The notes under the pieces were generated by a model that ran no database searches, was not told where the DNA came from, and worked only from the letters and a program-made list of their open reading frames with translations. The position numbers and the translations under genes were made by a program. From contig JAJYAB010000041.1 in the NCBI GenBank assembly GCA_021779775.1, positions 1 to 10,514 on the forward strand: a stretch of 10,514 nt of DNA. Reading direction: 5' to 3'. Of this stretch, positions 5,979 through 10,514 are shown in pieces. The first letter of the stretch is position 1; every line of letters begins with the position of its first letter. Source of the stretch: Actinomycetes bacterium. Lineage in GTDB: Bacteria; Actinomycetota; Acidimicrobiia; Acidimicrobiales; UBA8190.

Positions 5979-7487
5979 ATGTCGAGTGCTGACTCCGGCA
6001 CGCTGGATGCCGACGCGTGGATGGCACGATGGGAGGCAGCCGCCAGCGGCCGGCGGTCCGGACCGGTGCTCCCCCCCGACGAGGCTCGGTTGGTGGTCGA
6101 AGCGGTGCTGGACGCCCTGGGCGGCGGCGACGCTGGCAACCTTGAACGGGCGGCCCGCTCGTGGGGTCGTGCTCACTGGTCGGTCGTCGAGCTCGTGGAG
6201 CGCTTGGCTGTGCTGCGCCAGGTGCTCGGGTCCGTGTGCGGCGAAGAGCTGTCGATGCACCGGGCGCTCGACCGGATCACCGCGGTGGCCATCGGCGAGG
6301 TCCTGCGACGGCTCGAGGAGGCGTCGCGAACCGACGCCCTGACCGGTGTCGGCAACCGCAGGGCATCGGAGGAATTCCTGCAGTCGTCACTGTCGGCGGC
6401 GGCACGCCAGGGCAATGCCGTGTCGGTCGTGATGATCGACCTCGACGGGCTGAAACGGATCAACGACACGCGGGGGCACCAGTCTGGTGACACCGCGTTG
6501 CAGGCGCTGGTGTCGGCACTGCTCTCCACCGTGGGCGAGGAGGATGGCGTCTTTCGGGTCGGTGGCGACGAGTTCGTGGTGGTCCTGCCCTTCACCGAGG
6601 TGGAGGAGCTGCCCTCGTTGATGAGCCGGGTGGTCGGGGCCGGGGCACCTCCGTTCACCTGGGGGTCGTCCGCGCGGCCGGGGGACGGCTCGGAGCCTGG
6701 GACCCTGCTGGTTGCCGCAGACCGCGACCTCTACGAGCGCCGGCATGCGCTGCGGCGCGTTTCCCCCCGGGATCATCACGCCACCACACTGCCCCGATCC
6801 CGTGGCATCGTCCGCTGGGCGTGGGCGCCGGCAGCATGGGTGCTGGCCGCCACCGTGGCGATCACCGTCTTAACGGCCGGCCACGGTCACCGGGCTCCGA
6901 CGGAGCTCTCGGCTGCGCCACCGCCGACCGCCCCGTTCGGCGTAGTCGGGGGACCGCTGCCCCCGCCTGCTTCCGGCCGGTTTTCGGGCCCGTTCGGTGA
7001 CCACGCCGGTGGGGTGGTGCCATTGGCCATTGCCGCCGCCGGCCCGGGTGCTGTCACTGTGATCTCCGACGTGGCGATGACGTCCCAGGTGCCGACCCCC
7101 CCGGCGCCCCCGCCTGCTCCGACCCCCCCGCCGCCTCCGGCGGCGCCCCCGCCTCCGGCGGCGCCCCCGCCTGCTCCGACCCCCCCGACGCCTCCGGCGC
7201 CGCGTCCGCCGCTGCTGCCGCCTGGCGGCACGCTGCCGGCCCCCCCCGTCACCTGGGCGGGCGGTCTCGTGCAGGTCGTCGGCGGTCTCGTGCAGGTCGT
7301 CGCCGGTCTCGTGCAGGTCGTCGGCAATGTGGTGGCACCGGTTCCCTTGGTCGGTGGCACGCTGTCACAGGTGGCGGACGTGGCAGCCAGGTTCGTAGAC
7401 GGGATCGGGCTGGGGCTCGCGGCCCCGGCCGTGGCGGCGGCATCGCCTGCCGTGGGCGTCTCGGCGTCGCCGGCCGCCGTCGGCTGA
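5979..7487 (+). CDS. Membrane-anchored diguanylate cyclase (GGDEF) with a proline-rich, repeat-containing C-terminal tail
   Basis: The 502-residue protein has four parts. Residues 1-115 are helical and of no family I recognise. Residues 116-258 are a GGDEF domain: RTDALTGVGNRR at its start, the metal-site Asp154 in IDLDGLKRINDTRGH, an intact GGDEF at 195-199, and the late motif VAADRDLYERR. Residues about 278-300 form one membrane segment preceded by Arg-rich LPRSRG, placing the cyclase in the cytoplasm. Residues 301-502 are a Pro/Ala/Gly-rich tail with a polyproline stretch at 371-415 and three GLVQVV repeats at 428-448, expected outside the membrane. An intact GGDEF predicts c-di-GMP synthesis from two GTP. 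The inhibitory I-site RxxD is degenerate (GEED, 186-189). I prefer ATG 5979 because GGAG (5970-5973) lies 5 nt upstream. GTG 5946 with AAGGGAG (5930-5936) is a serious alternative adding 11 residues. The gene appears monocistronic and converges with the hydrolase gene. Confidence 0.85.
   Translation: MSSADSGTLDADAWMARWEAAASGRRSGPVLPPDEARLVVEAVLDALGGGDAGNLERAARSWGRAHWSVVELVERLAVLRQVLGSVCGEELSMHRALDRITAVAIGEVLRRLEEASRTDALTGVGNRRASEEFLQSSLSAAARQGNAVSVVMIDLDGLKRINDTRGHQSGDTALQALVSALLSTVGEEDGVFRVGGDEFVVVLPFTEVEELPSLMSRVVGAGAPPFTWGSSARPGDGSEPGTLLVAADRDLYERRHALRRVSPRDHHATTLPRSRGIVRWAWAPAAWVLAATVAITVLTAGHGHRAPTELSAAPPPTAPFGVVGGPLPPPASGRFSGPFGDHAGGVVPLAIAAAGPGAVTVISDVAMTSQVPTPPAPPPAPTPPPPPAAPPPPAAPPPAPTPPTPPAPRPPLLPPGGTLPAPPVTWAGGLVQVVGGLVQVVAGLVQVVGNVVAPVPLVGGTLSQVADVAARFVDGIGLGLAAPAVAAASPAVGVSASPAAVG
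7103..7187 (+). repeat. Nested duplications in the proline-rich coding tract
   Basis: A 28-nt block at 7103-7130 recurs exactly at 7160-7187, an offset of 57 nt or 19 codons. Between the copies an 18-nt block is tandemly duplicated (7133-7150 and 7151-7168). All offsets are multiples of three, so the reading frame is kept and the protein repeats PAPPPAPTPP and PPAAP units. The tract includes runs of up to seven C, which favour slippage in vivo and errors in sequencing. Confidence 0.9.
7260..7322 (+). repeat. 21-bp tandem repeat coding for GLVQVV units
   Basis: Three 21-nt units at 7260-7280, 7281-7301 and 7302-7322 differ at a single base (G to C in the first codon of the third). They encode GGLVQVV, GGLVQVV and AGLVQVV in the C-terminal tail of the GGDEF protein. 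The near-identity at DNA level suggests recent duplication rather than ancient protein repeats. Confidence 0.93.
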
Positions 7488-7551
7488 TCGGCTCGCTGCA
7501 CCAGCATCGTCCCCGCTGGCGCACGTCGAGGCCGAGTCGACCCGACCCGCT

Positions 7552-8406
7552 TCAGGGTGCGTCAGGGTTGGCCGCCCGGGCCACGGTGGCCCGTACCATG
7601 GACGCGAACGCGCCCGCATGGGTCAGGTGGGCGCCGTGCGCTGCCCCGGCGATCTCCACCATCCGTGCACCGCGGACCGCGGTGGCCAGCTCCTGTACCG
7701 CACGCCGGTGGTGACCTGCCGATCGCTCGCCCCGGCAGAAGGTGGCCGGAACCTGCAGCGCCGACACCTCGAAGGGCGGATCGCTGCTCCGGATGGCGAG
7801 CAGCTCGGCCAGGAGGGCCGGGCCATCCGCGATGCGCTCGGCCCGTGCTCGATCGGTCGACCGCTCCCAGGCCTGGTCGCTGACCATGCGCCGGAAGAAT
7901 TGCTCGGCGTGCAGGGCCGGGCCAGCGGCGGCCAATGCACCCCGGTCCCGCCGTGGCCACCACGGGAGCCATGGCATCGGCGGCTCGTAGGCGGCGATGG
8001 CCGCCACGAGGCGAGGATCGGCCAGCGCTGCGCCGACGGCGACATCGCCGCCCAGCGAGTGGCCGACGACCACGGCCCGCCGGCCGTCGATGACCCGGAG
8101 CAGGTCTGCCACGTGCTCGCCGAAGGGGTCGTCGCCTGGCGGGGTCCCGCGGGATCCGGCGTACCCCCGGCGGTCGTATGTCACCACATGGAGGTCAGCC
8201 AGGCGGCGGACCACCCGGGTGAAGCTTGCAGCCCGATCGAGCGACCCGTGCACCAGGACCACCACGGGCAGCTCGCTGGCCGGCGCGGCGGCGTCCGAGG
8301 CAGCCGGCCCGGTCGAGCGCGGTGCGGTGGCCGGGTGGTCGAGGATGTGGAGGTGCGGGACGACCACGTCGACGGACGCTACCGCCTGGGCCACGCCGGT
8401 CGACAC
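7552..8406 (-). CDS. Alpha/beta-hydrolase-fold protein
   Basis: The 284-residue protein has the fold's usual signposts: the oxyanion-hole region VVVLVHGSLD (48-57), YDRRGYAGS (77-85), the nucleophile elbow GHSLGG with Ser117, YEPP (140-143) after a core strand, and a C-terminal catalytic-type His in AGAAHGAHLTH (His257 or His260). The acid residue is not obvious. There is no signal peptide. Family members hydrolyse esters, epoxides, haloalkanes or C-C bonds, and the substrate here cannot be told; the GYAGSRG and YEPP pattern resembles non-haem peroxidase/esterase-type actinobacterial proteins. The GTG at 8404-8406 has no clear ribosome site. In-frame GTG codons at 8392-8394 and 8365-8367 are alternatives, and residues 1-12 and 25-45 look unconserved. 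It converges on the GGDEF gene (64 nt between stops) and diverges from kgd. Confidence 0.9.
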   Translation of the reverse strand: MSTGVAQAVASVDVVVPHLHILDHPATAPRSTGPAASDAAAPASELPVVVLVHGSLDRAASFTRVVRRLADLHVVTYDRRGYAGSRGTPPGDDPFGEHVADLLRVIDGRRAVVVGHSLGGDVAVGAALADPRLVAAIAAYEPPMPWLPWWPRRDRGALAAAGPALHAEQFFRRMVSDQAWERSTDRARAERIADGPALLAELLAIRSSDPPFEVSALQVPATFCRGERSAGHHRRAVQELATAVRGARMVEIAGAAHGAHLTHAGAFASMVRATVARAANPDAP

Positions 8407-8417
8407 GGAGCCGCCGG

Positions 8418-8423
8418 TAGGAT
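8418..8423 (+). promoter_or_regulatory. kgd: TAGGAT element upstream of kgd (candidate -10 box or ribosome site)
   Basis: TAGGAT matches the actinobacterial -10 consensus TAnnnT and ends 8 nt before the kgd ATG at 8432, so transcription from it would start at or beside the ATG and give an almost leaderless mRNA. The same bases include AGGA (8419-8422), an acceptable ribosome site 9 nt from the ATG, which would require a promoter further upstream inside the hydrolase gene. The two readings are mutually exclusive and the sequence does not decide; no clear -35 box is visible. Confidence 0.35.
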
Positions 8424-8431
8424 CGTCGTCG

Positions 8432-10135
8432 ATGAGCGACGATCAACTTTCCAACGCCGGAGCGGGTGTGCCGGGTGGTGGCTTCGGAGCCAACGCCTGG
8501 CTCGTCGACGACATGTACGAGCAGTACCGGGCCGATCCGGGCTCGGTGGCCGACAGCTGGCGCGAGTTCTTCGCCGACTATTCGCCGGCAGTCGGACCTT
8601 CGGCGGCGCCACGCGTGGCGACCACGTCTGGCTCGACCTCCGGGTCGCAGCCGCCACGATCGGCACCGGCTGCTCCCGGGACGACCCCTCCCCACACGGC
8701 GGATAGGACGGGTTCGGTCGTTCCCCTCCGGGGTGCTGCTGGCCGGATCGTGGCCAACATGGAAGCTTCCCTGGCGGTTCCCACCGCCACCAGCGTTCGG
8801 ACGGTGCCGGCGAAGCTGCTCGAGGTGAACCGGTCGCTCGCCAACCAGCACCTGGCCCGGACCTTGGGCACGAAGGTCAGCTTCACGCACCTCATCGGGT
8901 TCGCCGTCGTGCAGGGGCTCCGCAACGTGCCGGCGCTCAACGCAGCGTTCGTGGCCGATGCGGACGGGAAAGGTACCCCCGGGGTGGACCGCCGCCCCCA
9001 TGTGGGGCTTGGGTTGGCCGTCGACGTGGAGCGGCCCGACGGCACCCGCACGCTCCTGGTCCCGGTCATCAGCCACGCCGAGGACCTCGACTTCCGCTCT
9101 TTCGTGCTGGCCTACGAGGACCTCGTCCGTAAGGTCCACGCCAACAAGCTGTCGCCTGACGACTTCGCCGGCGTCACGGTCACGCTCACCAATCCCGGCA
9201 CGTTGGGCACCGTGCAGTCCGTTCCTCGCCTGATGCCCGGCCAGGGGGCCATCGTGGGCGTCGGCTCGCTCGGGTACCCCGCCGAGTACCAGGGCGCGGA
9301 CCGCCGCAGCCTGGCCGATCTCGGCGTGGGGCCGGTGGTCACCTTGACCTCTACCTACGACCACCGGGTCATCCAGGGTGCCGAGTCCGGCATCTTCCTT
9401 ACCTACATGGCCGAGTGCCTGACCGGCGGCCACGGGTTCTACGACGAGGTGTTCACCTCGCTGGGGGTGCTCAGCGCACCGGTGCGCTGGCAGGCCGACG
9501 TCAATGCCGCCGACGATGCCCACCAGCGCCTGGTGAAGCAGGTCCATGTGCAGAGCCTGGTCAACATGTACCGAGTCCGCGGACATCTGATCGCCGATCT
9601 CGACCCGCTGGCGCTCGAGCCCCCGCCGCTGCACCCGGAGCTCGATCCCACGACCTATGGCCTGACGCTGTGGGACCGTGATCGCTCGTGGGTCGTCGAC
9701 GGGCTGGCAGGACGCCAGACCATGACGCTCGCCGAGGCGTTGGACGTGCTGCGCGACGCCTACTGCCGGTCTCTCGGTGTCGAGTACATGCACATACAGG
9801 ATCCCGAGCAGAAGCGCTGGATCCAGGCCCATGTCGAAGGGGTCCCCACCACGCTGCACCGCGACGAGCAGCGCCACATCCTCGACCGCCTTAATGCGGC
9901 CGAGGCGTTCGAGCGGTTCCTGCACACCCGCTACGTCGGCCAGAAGCGCTTCGGGCTCGAAGGCGCGGAATCGACGATCGTGCTGCTCGACACCGTCTTC
10001 GACGAGGCGGCCGACGCCGGCCTGGTTGCTGCGGTCATCGGCATGGCCCATCGTGGCCGGCTCAACGTGCTGGCCAACATCGTGGGCAAGTCCTACGGGC
10101 GACCTCGACCCGGACACGGTCCAGGGGTCGGGTGA
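8432..10135 (+). CDS. kgd: Multifunctional 2-oxoglutarate decarboxylase/dehydrogenase Kgd, first part (E2 domain and N-terminal E1), ending at a frameshift
   Basis: This encodes the actinobacterial fused E2-E1 enzyme of the 2-oxoglutarate dehydrogenase step of the TCA cycle. Residues 18-50 (FGANAWLVDDMYEQYRADPG and on) are the Kgd/SucA N-terminal segment, and about 51-97 form a Pro/Ser/Thr linker. About 98-355 are an acyltransferase (E2) catalytic domain with the catalytic His311 in YDHRVIQGAESG, and from about 365 the E1 dehydrogenase domain begins (QSLVNMYRVRGHLIADLDPL, HIQDPEQKRWIQ, GMAHRGRLNVLANIVGKSY). There is no lipoyl domain, as in mycobacterial Kgd. The ATG at 8432 gives the family N-terminus. 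True homology ends at Tyr555 (10096); the last 12 codons to the TGA at 10133-10135 are out-of-frame translation, and the E1 sequence continues in the next frame. The open frame runs upstream to 7997, but that part is antisense to the hydrolase gene and not coding. Confidence 0.9.
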   Translation: MSDDQLSNAGAGVPGGGFGANAWLVDDMYEQYRADPGSVADSWREFFADYSPAVGPSAAPRVATTSGSTSGSQPPRSAPAAPGTTPPHTADRTGSVVPLRGAAGRIVANMEASLAVPTATSVRTVPAKLLEVNRSLANQHLARTLGTKVSFTHLIGFAVVQGLRNVPALNAAFVADADGKGTPGVDRRPHVGLGLAVDVERPDGTRTLLVPVISHAEDLDFRSFVLAYEDLVRKVHANKLSPDDFAGVTVTLTNPGTLGTVQSVPRLMPGQGAIVGVGSLGYPAEYQGADRRSLADLGVGPVVTLTSTYDHRVIQGAESGIFLTYMAECLTGGHGFYDEVFTSLGVLSAPVRWQADVNAADDAHQRLVKQVHVQSLVNMYRVRGHLIADLDPLALEPPPLHPELDPTTYGLTLWDRDRSWVVDGLAGRQTMTLAEALDVLRDAYCRSLGVEYMHIQDPEQKRWIQAHVEGVPTTLHRDEQRHILDRLNAAEAFERFLHTRYVGQKRFGLEGAESTIVLLDTVFDEAADAGLVAAVIGMAHRGRLNVLANIVGKSYGRPRPGHGPGVG

Positions 10136-10514
10136 CGTCAAGTACCACAAAGGCGCGCATGGCAAGTTCGTCGGCCGCTCAGGGGCGGAGCTGGCGCTCA
10201 CCTTGGCGTCCAACCCGTCGCATCTCGAGGCGGTTGACCCGGTCGTCGAAGGGATGGTCCGTGCCAAGCAGGATCGGCTGCAGACCGGTGACCGCTCTGG
10301 CGTCCTGTCGGTGCTGTTGCACGGCGACGCGGCGTTCGCCGGCCAGGGTGTGGTGGCAGAGACGCTGGAGCTGTCGCAGCTGGCGGGGTACCGCACCGGG
10401 GGGACGGTGCATGTGGTCGTGAACAACCAGCTCGGCTTCACCACCCTGCCGGAATCGGCGCGGTCGTCGATGTACTCCACCGATGTGGCGAAGATGGTGC
10501 AGGCACCCATCTTC
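10098..10514 (+). CDS. kgd: Kgd, continuation of the E1 domain in the shifted frame (3' end outside window)
   Basis: In the frame beginning GGC at 10098 the E1o sequence resumes as GDLDPDTVQGSGDVKYHKGA, then NPSHLEAVDPVVEG and VRAKQDRL. The thiamine-diphosphate-binding stretch starts HGDAAFAGQGVVAETL and closes with VVVNNQLGFTT, followed by STDVAKMVQAPIF at the window edge. It is open for all 139 codons and has no start codon of its own, so it is part of the same gene as the preceding entry. Between Tyr555 and this segment, Kgd and SucA normally have about eight more residues including a Q-[IL]-F-x-E-F type motif; they are absent here. If the lesion is real the E1 activity is lost, since the ThDP site lies after the frameshift. 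If it is an assembly error the gene is intact. Confidence 0.88.

Noticed and set aside
7501..7519. Bidirectional terminator between the convergent GGDEF and hydrolase genes
   Set aside because: Only a 5-bp stem (CCAGC / GCTGG) with a 9-nt loop and no T-tract is visible, too weak to call.
7997..8431. N-terminal extension of Kgd
   Set aside because: The extension is antisense to the alpha/beta hydrolase gene and is Ser/Thr/Arg-rich; the Kgd family N-terminus starts at the ATG at 8432.
10091..10135. Programmed ribosomal frameshift in kgd
   Set aside because: A programmed shift would keep all conserved residues, but about eight are missing at the junction, and no slippery heptamer or following structure is apparent.
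8195..10510. Minus-strand open frame of 771 codons antisense to kgd
   Set aside because: It lies opposite a clearly recognised E2-E1 enzyme, has low-complexity Arg/His/Gly-rich translation with no recognisable domain, and long antisense frames are expected in GC-rich coding DNA.

Overview
The window looks like chromosomal core DNA of a high-GC actinobacterium, most plausibly an uncultured member of the Acidimicrobiia or a related class. Three things suggest this: an FtsE-FtsX pair with an actinobacterial-style FtsX, a Kgd-type 2-oxoglutarate dehydrogenase in which E2 and E1 catalytic domains are fused without a lipoyl domain, and uniformly high GC with GTG starts. The placement below phylum is inference. 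I see no tRNA, rRNA, CRISPR array, insertion sequence or prophage gene.

Layout. Positions 2-1329 carry the 3' half of ftsE and a complete ftsX, the divisome ABC system that controls peptidoglycan hydrolysis. A perfect 8-bp inverted repeat lies between them. Next comes a serine-hydrolase/beta-lactamase-fold protein (1411-2238), then a 17-bp tandem repeat that ends where a small VOC/glyoxalase-fold protein begins (to 2737). A metabolic group follows on the same strand: a luciferase-like flavin oxidoreductase (2842-3933), a short-chain dehydrogenase with a C-terminal extension (4036-4962), and 10 nt later a short RmlA-like sugar-phosphate nucleotidyltransferase (4973-5716). After an intergenic stretch of about 260 nt with a hairpin and a near-perfect direct repeat, there is a GGDEF protein (5979-7487). 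Its cytoplasmic diguanylate cyclase domain is followed by one membrane segment and a long proline-rich, repeat-containing tail predicted to lie outside the membrane.

The right end has an alpha/beta hydrolase on the minus strand (7552-8406). It converges on the GGDEF gene and diverges, with only 25 bp between start codons, from kgd (8432 to beyond the window end). kgd is interrupted: after residue 555 the reading frame shifts at about 10097, and roughly eight conserved residues are missing at the junction. This fits a 23-nt deletion, either a real lesion or an assembly error, and the downstream frame resumes a normal ThDP-binding E1 domain.

Most genes are ordinary housekeeping or accessory metabolism, and no multi-gene defence or novel mobile system is evident. 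The least conventional items are the GGDEF-membrane-proline-rich fusion with its degenerate I-site, the broken kgd frame, and several short repeats or structures at gene starts.
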